A stretch of 25,949 nt of DNA from an uncultured Prevotella sp. Its GTDB lineage: Bacteria; Bacteroidota; Bacteroidia; Bacteroidales; Bacteroidaceae. The position numbers were made by a program, and so were the translations under genes. The notes below the pieces were generated by a model, which saw only the letters and a list, made by a program, of their open reading frames with translations, was not told the origin of the DNA and did no database searches. The DNA lies in contig CAAFFL010000103.1 of NCBI GenBank assembly GCA_900762125.1, forward strand, positions 1-25,949, in the 5' to 3' direction. Below are positions 6,329-14,056 of this stretch, piece by piece; position 1 is the stretch's first letter; every line of letters begins with the position of its first letter.

Positions 6329-7672
6329 TTAGGCGAAGCTGATGACGCCCTGAACAGTGTCCTGCTGCTCGTCGGCCTCATCCTTCTCCTTGTTGCCGTT
6401 GGCCATGTTGCGGATCTCCTCGAGCTTCTGCCGGGTACGCTTGTAGGTCGGCGTGTTCTCCACGGCGAGGATGACGTCTTCGTTGTCGAGGTCCTGCTGG
6501 GAGTATATATAAATATGTGGGCGGCGCTTGTACTGCGTGTTGTTGGCGTCGTTGCCATAGTAGCGGTTGCGGCGGTCCTGGCGCTCGGCAGCCTTCTCCT
6601 CCTCCTCGGCGAGGCGGTTGGCCTCCTCCTGCGAGTGGCGTGCGCGGCGGTCCTTCGGCTCCACATCCTCGATGCCGAAGCCCGTGGCGAGGATGGTGAC
6701 CTTCACCTTCTTGCCCAGCTCGGGGTCGATGGCGAGACCCCATTTGATCTCGAAGTCCTCACCAAACTTTGCCATGAAGTCGTTGACGTCGTTCATCTCC
6801 TCCATCATCAGACCCTGGTTCTCCTTCTTCTCCGATGAGAAGGCGATGGAGAGGAGGATCTTCTTGGAGTTGAAGACATTATTATCGTTCAAGAGCGGCG
6901 AGTTGAGCGCGTCGTCGATGGCCTGCTTCACACGTCCGTCGCCCTCGCCATAGCCCGTGGACATGATGGCTACGCCACCGTCCTTGAGCACGGTCTTCAC
7001 GTCGTTGAAGTCGAGGTTGATGAGTCCGTGGATGGTGATGATCTCCGCGATGCTCTTTGCTGCCACGGAGAGCGTGTCGTCGGCCTTACCGAAGGCGTCG
7101 AGGACGGTGAGCTCCGGATAGATCTCGCGCAGGCGCTCGTTGTTGATGACGAGCAGCGCATCGACATGCTTGGCCATCTCCTCCACGCCGTCGAGCGCCT
7201 GGTCGATCTTCTTCGGACCTTCGAAGCGGAACGGAATGGTGACGATGCCAACGGTGAGGATGCCCATCTCCTTGCTCACCTGCGCGATGACGGGTGCGGC
7301 ACCCGTGCCGGTGCCACCGCCCATACCGGCAGTGATGAACGCCATCTTCGTGCCGTCGTTGAGCATGCGGCGGATGTCGTCGATGCTCTCCATGGCGGCC
7401 TCACGGGCTCTGGCCGGCCGGTTACCGGCTCCGAGGCCCTCTTTACCCAGCTGGAGGTGTACGGGTACGGGCGAGTCGTTGAGTGCCTGTGCATCGGTGT
7501 TGCAGAGCACGAACGACACGTCGTGGATGCCCTCGCGGTACATGTGGTTGACGGCATTGCCACCACCGCCGCCGACGCCGATGACCTTGATGATGCTGTT
7601 CTCCTTTTCGGGCTCACCGAAGTCGAGGATGGATGGCTTCTGGCTGTCCTTGATGTTGCTGTTATCTGGCAT
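6329..7672 (-). CDS. ftsZ: Cell division GTPase FtsZ
   Basis: The tubulin-like protein that forms the Z ring. The 447 residues include VIGVGGGGGNAVNHM at about 30-44, the GTP-binding GGGTGTG at 118-124, and the T7 synergy loop NLDFNDV at 219-225 that completes the GTPase site of the next subunit. After the globular core (to about 320) comes a charged linker rich in Glu, Arg and Asn. The likely conserved C-terminal peptide that binds FtsA is ENTPTYKR near 405-412, but the protein continues 35 residues beyond it to VQGVISFA. It is the last gene of the cluster, 32 bases after ftsA, with a hairpin terminator downstream. Confidence 0.96.
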   Translation of the reverse strand: MPDNSNIKDSQKPSILDFGEPEKENSIIKVIGVGGGGGNAVNHMYREGIHDVSFVLCNTDAQALNDSPVPVHLQLGKEGLGAGNRPARAREAAMESIDDIRRMLNDGTKMAFITAGMGGGTGTGAAPVIAQVSKEMGILTVGIVTIPFRFEGPKKIDQALDGVEEMAKHVDALLVINNERLREIYPELTVLDAFGKADDTLSVAAKSIAEIITIHGLINLDFNDVKTVLKDGGVAIMSTGYGEGDGRVKQAIDDALNSPLLNDNNVFNSKKILLSIAFSSEKKENQGLMMEEMNDVNDFMAKFGEDFEIKWGLAIDPELGKKVKVTILATGFGIEDVEPKDRRARHSQEEANRLAEEEEKAAERQDRRNRYYGNDANNTQYKRRPHIYIYSQQDLDNEDVILAVENTPTYKRTRQKLEEIRNMANGNKEKDEADEQQDTVQGVISFA

Positions 7673-7704
7673 AGTTGTATTCGTTGTCTTATAAAACTTG
7701 TAAC

Positions 7705-9150
7705 TTACTCCTCGTCCGGCTCGGAGATGATCTTCTTGAAGAAGTCCTTTAGTCCGTTGCCGAGTTTGTGCATCTTCGAGTTCTTGCGCTTCTCCTCACG
7801 CAGGCGCTCTTCCTCAGCAGCCTTCTCCTCGGCCTCACGTTGAGCCTTCTCTGCTGCGGCGCGCTTGGCGGCTTCCTCGGCAGCCTTCTCAGCCTCCGTC
7901 TGCACGATGCCCTTGCCGGTGGTCTCGCTCAGTGGACGCGGCTCCTTGTGGAGGTCAGCGGTCAGGGTGGGCTTCTTCTCCTGTGTGAACAGCTCGCCCG
8001 TGATGGGGTCGCCGGCGCAGTTCATGTCGCCCTTGGCCAGCAGGCCGAGGACGGTGCACATCGTACCGTCCTTTGCTTTGATGGACGGACTGTTGGCGTT
8101 GATGGTCTGCGAGACGAACTTCGCGATGCGGATCTTGTCGATATGCGTGTGGTTGCGGAAGGCACGCTCGATGTTCTTCAAGTTCGACGCGCCACCAGTG
8201 AGGATGATACCGCCCAAGAGCTTGTCGTAGTACTCGCTGGGCACCTGGCACCAGACGTTCTCGATGATCTCCTCGGTGCGTGCCTCGACGATGTCGACAA
8301 ACTTGCGCATCTCCACCGAGCGCTCGCCGTCGATGGGGTATGCTTTCGTGGGGTCGATGTCATTGGTATCCGTGAAGGCGCTGCCATACTTTAGCTTCAT
8401 CTCCTCGGCTGTGGAGTCCTCCATCTGCAGGGAGGCGATATCCTTGGTGATGTTGTTGCCACCGAGGGGAATGACGGCTAGATGGCGCAGGATGTTCTTA
8501 TAGAATACCGACACGGTCGTGGTGTCGGCGCCGAGGTCGACGAGGATGCAGCCACCGCGTCGCTCGGCATCGGTGAGGACGCTGTCGGCGAGAGCCAGCG
8601 GCGAGAGGTACATCTCCGCAATGGCGATGCCGGCATTGTCGAAGCACTTGTTGATGTTCTTGTAGAACGTCTTCCGCCAGAGGATGTTGAGGAAGTTGCC
8701 TTCCAGCCGTGTGCACTGTATGCCCACGGGGTCGAGCTGATACTGGTTGTCCACCTTATACTCCTGTGTGGCAGCGTCGAGAATCTCCTGCTCGGGGTAC
8801 TGCATGCTGCGGTTGGCATCCATCAACTCGTTGATCATGTCCTGCGTAACGATGGTGTCGGCGGGCAGTTCCTTGACGATGGTGTTCTTCACGCCGCGGA
8901 TGGACTGTCCTCCCACGCCCACATAGACATGCGCGATCTTCGACTTGAGGAATGTCTCAAGCTTCTTGATGATGCTGGTTAGCGTCTGAACGGTCTTATC
9001 AATATTGTAGACCACGCCCTTGCGGATGCATGTTGTGGAGTCTTCCCTGACGACGGCGAGCACGTTGATGCTTCCGTCGAGGTTCTTCTTACCAGCAATG
9101 CCGGTCATGTGCGATGACCCCAGTTCTATTGCTACGATAAATTCTGCCAT
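7705..9150 (-). CDS. ftsA: Cell division protein FtsA
   Basis: An actin-like protein that tethers FtsZ to the inner membrane. I start it at the ATG at 9150, giving MAEFIVAIELGSSHMTGIAG (the phosphate-1 loop of the actin fold) and 481 residues. The frame stays open to 9321, but that extension lies inside ftsQ and has a shadow-frame composition. Other landmarks: CILVDLGADTTTVSVF (phosphate 2) and GGIILTGGASNL (adenosine loop). Residues 417-457 are an Ala/Glu/Lys-rich, probably helical linker. They lead to KLGNGLKDFFKKIIS (about 462-476), an amphipathic helix that should be the membrane-targeting sequence. It begins 16 bases after ftsQ ends. Confidence 0.95.
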   Translation of the reverse strand: MAEFIVAIELGSSHMTGIAGKKNLDGSINVLAVVREDSTTCIRKGVVYNIDKTVQTLTSIIKKLETFLKSKIAHVYVGVGGQSIRGVKNTIVKELPADTIVTQDMINELMDANRSMQYPEQEILDAATQEYKVDNQYQLDPVGIQCTRLEGNFLNILWRKTFYKNINKCFDNAGIAIAEMYLSPLALADSVLTDAERRGGCILVDLGADTTTVSVFYKNILRHLAVIPLGGNNITKDIASLQMEDSTAEEMKLKYGSAFTDTNDIDPTKAYPIDGERSVEMRKFVDIVEARTEEIIENVWCQVPSEYYDKLLGGIILTGGASNLKNIERAFRNHTHIDKIRIAKFVSQTINANSPSIKAKDGTMCTVLGLLAKGDMNCAGDPITGELFTQEKKPTLTADLHKEPRPLSETTGKGIVQTEAEKAAEEAAKRAAAEKAQREAEEKAAEEERLREEKRKNSKMHKLGNGLKDFFKKIISEPDEE

Positions 9151-9166
9151 AGGGTAATGTTGATTA

Positions 9167-9961
9167 TCAGTTCGTTGTTGCTTTCTTACAAATGATTTGG
9201 TTGTCGAACTCCACGTTGATATAGGAGTACTTGTTCCATCCTGCCTGCGAGAGGCCGTACTTATAGAACTTCTCCAACCGGTCGAGCTTCTTATTGACAT
9301 AGTCGGTGACGAGCTTCTCACGGTCGTCGCGATACTTCGTCTCGGGGAGCTGCCCTATATAAATAATGTGGTCGCCGACACGAGGCACAAGCTCGATGCC
9401 TCGGTCGGGCAGGACATTGATCTGCTCAATCTGGTTGCGCCACAGGTCACTGTTGGTGATGGCATCAGCGACATAGGTGACGTAGTTCTTGGCAAACCAG
9501 CGGTTGATGTAGCCTGTCGCGATGATGATGTCACTGGTGTAGTGGCTGTTGGGCATGATGCTGTTGTGGTCGTCCATGTAGTAGTCGTCACCGTTGACCG
9601 CCTTGATGCGCAGCGTCGGCGTGCGCTGGGTGAGGGTGATGCAGACGTGGTTGTCGTCGGTCTTGTAGCATTCCGCCGTCTTCACGAACGGACTCTCCTT
9701 GAGCGTCTCCTCGATGGTGCGAGTGTTGATGAGGTCCATTGGCTTGTCGAGGGGATAGATGCGGTCATTCAGCAGTCGCGTCTTGATCTCCTGCGTGGTG
9801 ATGAAGCCGTTGGTGTTCTCGTCTTGGATGTTGATAATGACCTTTGTGCACACTAAGCTGGCCGTCTCCGGCTTGTTGAAAGCCGTGAAGGCAACGATGA
9901 TGTAGGCGCCGAGCGCTACGTCGAGGGTGACGAGCAACGTTTTTTTCCAGCTGATGTGCAT
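9167..9961 (-). CDS. ftsQ: Cell division protein FtsQ
   Basis: A 264-residue bitopic divisome protein. Residues 9-27 (LLVTLDVALGAYIIVAFTA) form the single membrane segment after a short cytoplasmic MHISWKK. A periplasmic POTRA-like part follows (about 35-110; GFITTQEIKTRLL, then TIEETLKESPFVKTAE), then the beta domain. Sequence conservation in FtsQ is low, so the call rests on topology, the POTRA pattern and position between murC and ftsA. Its start is 10 bases past the murC stop, indicating tight coupling. Confidence 0.88.
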   Translation of the reverse strand: MHISWKKTLLVTLDVALGAYIIVAFTAFNKPETASLVCTKVIINIQDENTNGFITTQEIKTRLLNDRIYPLDKPMDLINTRTIEETLKESPFVKTAECYKTDDNHVCITLTQRTPTLRIKAVNGDDYYMDDHNSIMPNSHYTSDIIIATGYINRWFAKNYVTYVADAITNSDLWRNQIEQINVLPDRGIELVPRVGDHIIYIGQLPETKYRDDREKLVTDYVNKKLDRLEKFYKYGLSQAGWNKYSYINVEFDNQIICKKATTN

Positions 9962-9971
9962 TCCTTTTTGA

Positions 9972-11351
9972 TTATTTTTTCGCTTCGAGGATCTTCGTGA
10001 TCAGTGGCACCTGATTGTCGAGGTCGCCGGCACCGAGGACGATGAGGACATCCCAGTCACGGCTTTTCACCAGGTCGAGGACATCCTTCTTCTCGATGAT
10101 CTGCTTCTCCACGCCGGGTGCGAGGTTGTCGTAGATGAGCTGCGACGTCACGCCGGGGATGGGCTGCTCGCGTGCGGGGTATATCTCGGTGAGGATGACC
10201 TCATCGAAATGGCTCAGCGCTGCGGCGAAGTCTTTATAGAAGTCGCGGGTGCGGGTGTAGAGGTGCGGCTGGAAGATGGCCGTGATCTTCCGACCCTTGT
10301 AGAGCTCGCGGAGGCTCTTGGCGCTCTGCAGGATCTCCTTGGGGTGGTGGGCATAGTCGGAGAGGAAGACGATGTGGTCGTTCTTGATCTTGAAGTCGAA
10401 GCGGCGGTCCACGCCGTGATAGGTCTCCATGCCGAAGCGGATCTCATCGGCGGTGCAGCCGTTGAGCTGTGCCATGGCCATGGCGGCGACACCATTCTCT
10501 ATATTAATAGGTATGGGCTGTCCGAGGTGCACGCCAGGGATGTTCTCTACGGGCGATACGAAGTCGAACGAGATCTCGCCATTGTCGATGACGATATTCT
10601 CGGCATGGAAGTCACCGGCGTCACGGCTGTAGGAGTAGGTCTTCACTCCGGGCTGCACGTTCGGCTGCATCTCCAGATTGGTGTGGATGATGAGTGCGCC
10701 TCCGGGCTGGATGAGCTCCGAGTAATGACGGAAGCTCTCGAGGTAGGCCTCCTTAGTGCCATAGATGTCGAGGTGGTCGGGATCGGTGGCGGTGATGACG
10801 CTCATCCAGGGGCGCAGCCAATGGAAGGAGCGGTCGAACTCGTCGGCCTCGATGACGACATAGTCACTCTGGTCGGAGAGGATATAGTTGGTGCCGTAGT
10901 TCTTCGAGATGCCCCCGAGGAATGCGTTGCAGTCGACGTGGCTTTGGTGCATGATGTGTGCGCACATCGTCGACGTCGTCGTCTTGCCGTGCGTGCCGGC
11001 TACGCAGAGACCCTTGTGGGTGCGGGTCAGCGTGCCGAGCACCTGTGCACGCTTCTCAATCTCGAAGCCTCCCTCGCGGAAGAATTGCAGCTCCTTGTGC
11101 TCAGCGGGGATGGCAGGAGTGTAGACCACGAGGCACGACGCCTTGTCACGGCATGCCTGCGGTATCTCGTCGACATTCTCCGCATAGTGGATGAGCATGC
11201 CTTCCTTTTCCAGTTGGTGTGTGAGGTCGGACGTTGTCTTGTCGTATCCGGCCACGACGAGTCCTTTGCGAATGAAGTAGCGAGCGATGGCGCTCATGCC
11301 GATGCCACCGGCTCCAACGAAATAGACTGCTTTGATATCTTTCAGTTCCAT
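9972..11351 (-). CDS. murC: UDP-N-acetylmuramate--L-alanine ligase
   Basis: The cytosolic ligase that adds L-Ala to UDP-MurNAc, the first step of stem-peptide synthesis. In the 459 residues: VGAGGIGMSAIARYF at about 12-26 (UDP-binding Rossmann part), the ATP loop GTHGKTTT at 119-126, EADEFDRSF and TATDPDHLDIYG in the central domain, and DYAHHPKEI at the start of the C-terminal domain. HHPKEI and the GTHGKT loop distinguish MurC from MurD and MurE. The 79-base gap before it, unusually long for this cluster, contains a 7-bp tandem repeat that ends only three bases before the start codon. Confidence 0.96.
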   Translation of the reverse strand: MELKDIKAVYFVGAGGIGMSAIARYFIRKGLVVAGYDKTTSDLTHQLEKEGMLIHYAENVDEIPQACRDKASCLVVYTPAIPAEHKELQFFREGGFEIEKRAQVLGTLTRTHKGLCVAGTHGKTTTSTMCAHIMHQSHVDCNAFLGGISKNYGTNYILSDQSDYVVIEADEFDRSFHWLRPWMSVITATDPDHLDIYGTKEAYLESFRHYSELIQPGGALIIHTNLEMQPNVQPGVKTYSYSRDAGDFHAENIVIDNGEISFDFVSPVENIPGVHLGQPIPINIENGVAAMAMAQLNGCTADEIRFGMETYHGVDRRFDFKIKNDHIVFLSDYAHHPKEILQSAKSLRELYKGRKITAIFQPHLYTRTRDFYKDFAAALSHFDEVILTEIYPAREQPIPGVTSQLIYDNLAPGVEKQIIEKKDVLDLVKSRDWDVLIVLGAGDLDNQVPLITKILEAKK

Positions 11352-11354
11352 ATT

Positions 11355-11386
11355 CTTTGAACTTTGAACTTTGAACTTTGAACTTT
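11355..11386. repeat. 7-bp tandem repeat (CTTTGAA x4) before murC
   Basis: Four perfect head-to-tail copies of CTTTGAA (11355-11382) plus CTTT; on the coding strand the unit is TTCAAAG, equivalent to GTTCAAA in another phase. It fills the murG-murC gap up to the murC start codon, where a ribosome would bind. Confidence 0.9.
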
Positions 11387-11430
11387 ATGATTACCTTGCT
11401 TGTTCGTGGCCCATTGTTCATTAATCTTTA

Positions 11431-12543
11431 TTATTCACCCCAGGCGAGCTTCACAACCTCGTCAGCGATGACGTCGGCGGAGTTCTTCAGGCCGAGTTTC
11501 TTGATGTTCTCGCTCAGTGAGGCGAGCTTCTGGTCGTCGACGACCACCTGCAGCGCCTCGTCGAGGAGACGGTCGGCGGCCTCAGCGTCCTTGACGTAGA
11601 TGGCGGCATCCTTGTTGACGAGTGCCATGGCGTTCTTCGTCTGGTGGTCCTCCGCCACATTGGGGCTGGGGACGAGGATGACCGGTTTGCCGATGAGGCA
11701 GAACTCGCTGATGGAGCTGGCGCCGGCACGGCTGATGACGAGATCGGCAGCCTTATAGGCCGCACCCATGTTGCTGATGAAGTCGAGCACCTTCAGGTTG
11801 GGAATCTCGCCGAAGGCCTTCACGGCGGCCTTCATCTCCTCATTATAATATTTGCCCGTCTGCCAGATGAACTGCACATTGGCGGCTGCGACACGGTCGA
11901 GGTGCTGCTTCATGCTCTCGTTGATGGTTCGAGCGCCGAGACTGCCGCCGACGAGGAGGATGGTCTTCTTCTCCGGGTCGAGGCCGAACTGCCGGCGGGC
12001 GTCCTCCTTCGAGATCGTCGTGTCGAGGACGTTCTGCCGCACGGGGTTACCCGTCATGATGATCTTCTCGGCAGGGAAGAAACGCTCCATGCCCTCGTAG
12101 GCCACACAGATTTTCGTCGCCTTCTTCGCCAGCAGCTTGTTGGTCACGCCGGCATAGCTGTTCTGCTCCTGGATGAGACAAGGGATGCCACGGCTGGCAC
12201 AGACGTTCAGCGTCGGACCACTGGCATAACCACCGACGCCGACAGCTGCCATCGGCCTGAACTGTCGGATGATCTTCTTCGCCATCATCTGACTCTTCCA
12301 GATCTTGAAGAGCACAGCGACGTTCTTCAGCAGATGCTTGCGGTCGAAGCCGCAGATCGGCAGACCTTTGATTTCATATCCTGCTGCCGGCACACGCTGC
12401 ATCTCCATGCGGCCGAGGGCACCGACGAAGAGGATCTGTGCCTCGGGGTGCTTGGCCTTGATGGCATTGGCAATGGACACAGCCGGGAAGATGTGGCCTC
12501 CCGTGCCGCCACCGCTGATGATGATTCTTAATTCCTTGTCCAT
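11431..12543 (-). CDS. murG: Lipid II synthase MurG (UDP-GlcNAc transferase)
   Basis: A GT28 glycosyltransferase that adds GlcNAc to lipid I at the inner face of the membrane, making lipid II. The 370 residues begin with IIISGGGTGGHIFPA (7-21), the glycine-rich lipid-binding loop. GVGGYASGPTLNVC and IPCLIQEQNSYAGVTN follow in the N-terminal domain. The C-terminal UDP-GlcNAc domain has LLVGGSLGARTINESM and SRAGASSISEFCLIGKPVIL. All are hallmark MurG segments, and length is normal. It starts 57 bases after ftsW; a lone TACTTTTG box at 12599-12592 could be an internal promoter, but I see no partner -33. Confidence 0.96.
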   Translation of the reverse strand: MDKELRIIISGGGTGGHIFPAVSIANAIKAKHPEAQILFVGALGRMEMQRVPAAGYEIKGLPICGFDRKHLLKNVAVLFKIWKSQMMAKKIIRQFRPMAAVGVGGYASGPTLNVCASRGIPCLIQEQNSYAGVTNKLLAKKATKICVAYEGMERFFPAEKIIMTGNPVRQNVLDTTISKEDARRQFGLDPEKKTILLVGGSLGARTINESMKQHLDRVAAANVQFIWQTGKYYNEEMKAAVKAFGEIPNLKVLDFISNMGAAYKAADLVISRAGASSISEFCLIGKPVILVPSPNVAEDHQTKNAMALVNKDAAIYVKDAEAADRLLDEALQVVVDDQKLASLSENIKKLGLKNSADVIADEVVKLAWGE

Positions 12544-12600
12544 ATCTCTCAGATTGTCTAATCTCTATGAGTGATGTTTATATAATCTCTGCAAAAGTAA

Positions 12601-13920
12601 TCAAATTCTTTCAGTTTCGGCTACAATCTGTGGATTTTCTTCCCTTGTAGCCGTCTTGAGCATCATTTTGTCTTTGGCCTTGGCATTCTTCTTCGCTGAA
12701 CGACTGATGCTGAGGATGACGCCGATGTAGATACAGTTGATGATCGACGACGTACCGCCCTTACTGATCAGCGGCAGTGGCTGGCCAGTGACCGGTACCA
12801 GGCCGACGGCGACGCACATGTTGAACAGTGCCTGCGTGACGAGCAGCAGCGCGAGCCCCATGGCGAGGAAGGCGGGGAAGTTGTTGTCGCAGCGGTTGGC
12901 GATGCGTCCGGCCCGGAAGAGGAGGATGATGTAGAGCAGCGCCACGAAGAACGCGCCTTCGATGCCCGTCTCCTCAATGATGATGGCGTAGATGAAGTCG
13001 GAGAATGCCTGCGAGAGGAAGTCACGCTCCACCGAGTTGCCCGGTCCCTTGCCGATGACGTTGCAGCTGGCGATGGCGATGTTGGCGTGTGCGGTCTGTG
13101 CATCCTTGTCGAGGTCCACCTCGTTGGGGCTGATCTCCTTATGGTCAAGGAACTTGTCGATGCGTGACTTCCACGTGTCGAAACGGTGGAAGATGCCTCC
13201 TCCCGACTTCTCCTCCTGCTCCTGCACATGCTTGCCTTCCTGATCGACGACCTCGGTGAGCGTCTGCTGCTGCGCATCCTGCTCGGTGTCCTTGCCGACG
13301 ATCATGATGATGCTCACCATGGTGATGATGCCCACGACGACGACAGCGACGAGACGCCACATCTGCCGCCCCGGCACACGACCGACGAACATCATCAGGA
13401 AGAGGACGACGCAGAGCAGCGCTGCCGTGGAGAGGTTCTCGAGCATGATGAGGCCGACGATGGGCGTTGCCATACCGAAGATGTACTTCATCGCCCGCGG
13501 CTCCGCACCGCGGTCGGTCTGCGTAGCGGCCAGGATCTGCGCTGTGGCGAGGACGAGTGCTCCCTTGGCGATTTCTGAAGGTTGGAACTGTATGCCGAAG
13601 AGCGACAGCCAGCGTGAGGCGTTGTTGGTGGAGTGGCCGGCGACCTGCACCCAGAGCAGCGTCAGTACGGAGAGGGCCAGCAGGAACGGTGTGGCAATCT
13701 TGAAGTACTTGCACTGGATGTTCAGTGTGACGACCATCAGCATCACGCCAACGAAGAGGATGCCGATGTGCTTGAGCATCGGCGCAAGGTAGTTGCCGCC
13801 CTTATACGTCAGCTCGGAGGACGCCGAGAAGACCTCCACCGCGCTGACGATACACAGGAAGAAGAAGACCATCCAGATGACCTTGTCTCCCTTGAAGATG
13901 TTGCTGATTTTTCTTTCCAT
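12601..13920 (-). CDS. ftsW: Septal peptidoglycan glycosyltransferase FtsW (SEDS family)
   Basis: A multi-pass SEDS protein that polymerises lipid II at the septum with its partner FtsI. The 439 residues contain about ten hydrophobic segments. SEDS landmarks: SRWLSLFGIQFQPSEIAKGA (a Bacteroidetes form of the FtsW/RodA 'QPSE' loop), GKGPGNSVERDFLSQAFSDF, IIEETGIEGAFFV, and VPVTGQPLPLISKGGTS near the C-terminus. The large external loop (roughly 215-290) is enlarged by a Gln/Glu/Lys-rich stretch around TEQDAQQQTLTEVVDQ. Cluster position favours FtsW over RodA. The upstream 136-base gap to murD carries a 22-bp tandem repeat. Confidence 0.94.
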   Translation of the reverse strand: MERKISNIFKGDKVIWMVFFFLCIVSAVEVFSASSELTYKGGNYLAPMLKHIGILFVGVMLMVVTLNIQCKYFKIATPFLLALSVLTLLWVQVAGHSTNNASRWLSLFGIQFQPSEIAKGALVLATAQILAATQTDRGAEPRAMKYIFGMATPIVGLIMLENLSTAALLCVVLFLMMFVGRVPGRQMWRLVAVVVVGIITMVSIIMIVGKDTEQDAQQQTLTEVVDQEGKHVQEQEEKSGGGIFHRFDTWKSRIDKFLDHKEISPNEVDLDKDAQTAHANIAIASCNVIGKGPGNSVERDFLSQAFSDFIYAIIIEETGIEGAFFVALLYIILLFRAGRIANRCDNNFPAFLAMGLALLLVTQALFNMCVAVGLVPVTGQPLPLISKGGTSSIINCIYIGVILSISRSAKKNAKAKDKMMLKTATREENPQIVAETERI

Positions 13921-13977
13921 TTGCTAATTGGGAACTACCATTTCTGAGCTAAAGATGTCGCTTCGGGATCTCACCGT

Positions 13978-14053
13978 AATCACGTCGCGATCTCAGTGGA
14001 ATGACGTCGTGATCTCAGTGGAATCGCGTCGTGATCTCAGTGGAATCACGAGG
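13978..14053. repeat. 22-bp tandem repeat between murD and ftsW
   Basis: Three contiguous 22-base units (13978-13999, 14000-14021, 14022-14043), each AATnnCGTCGnGATCTCAGTGG, differ at only a few positions; a partial fourth unit (AATCACG) and a degenerate GATCTCA before the first extend the array. CGTGAT and ATCACG within consecutive units form 6-bp dyads with a 9-base loop. The array ends three bases before the murD stop codon. Confidence 0.9.
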
Positions 14054-14056
14054 GCA

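Noticed and set aside
9151..9321. A 57-codon N-terminal extension of FtsA
   Set aside because: Ser/Thr/Arg-rich shadow of ftsQ; the FtsA fold begins at the ATG at 9150.
10209..11360. A 383-codon plus-strand frame opposite murC, and similar long frames opposite recO, ftsA, murG, murE and ftsI
   Set aside because: All have shadow-frame composition and lie inside well-identified genes.
12592..12599. Internal promoter before murG (TACTTTTG)
   Set aside because: The -7 box is acceptable but no TTTG lies at the -33 distance; kept only as a remark in the murG entry.
13978..14053. CRISPR-like array
   Set aside because: The 22-base units are directly contiguous with no unique spacers and no cas genes are near.
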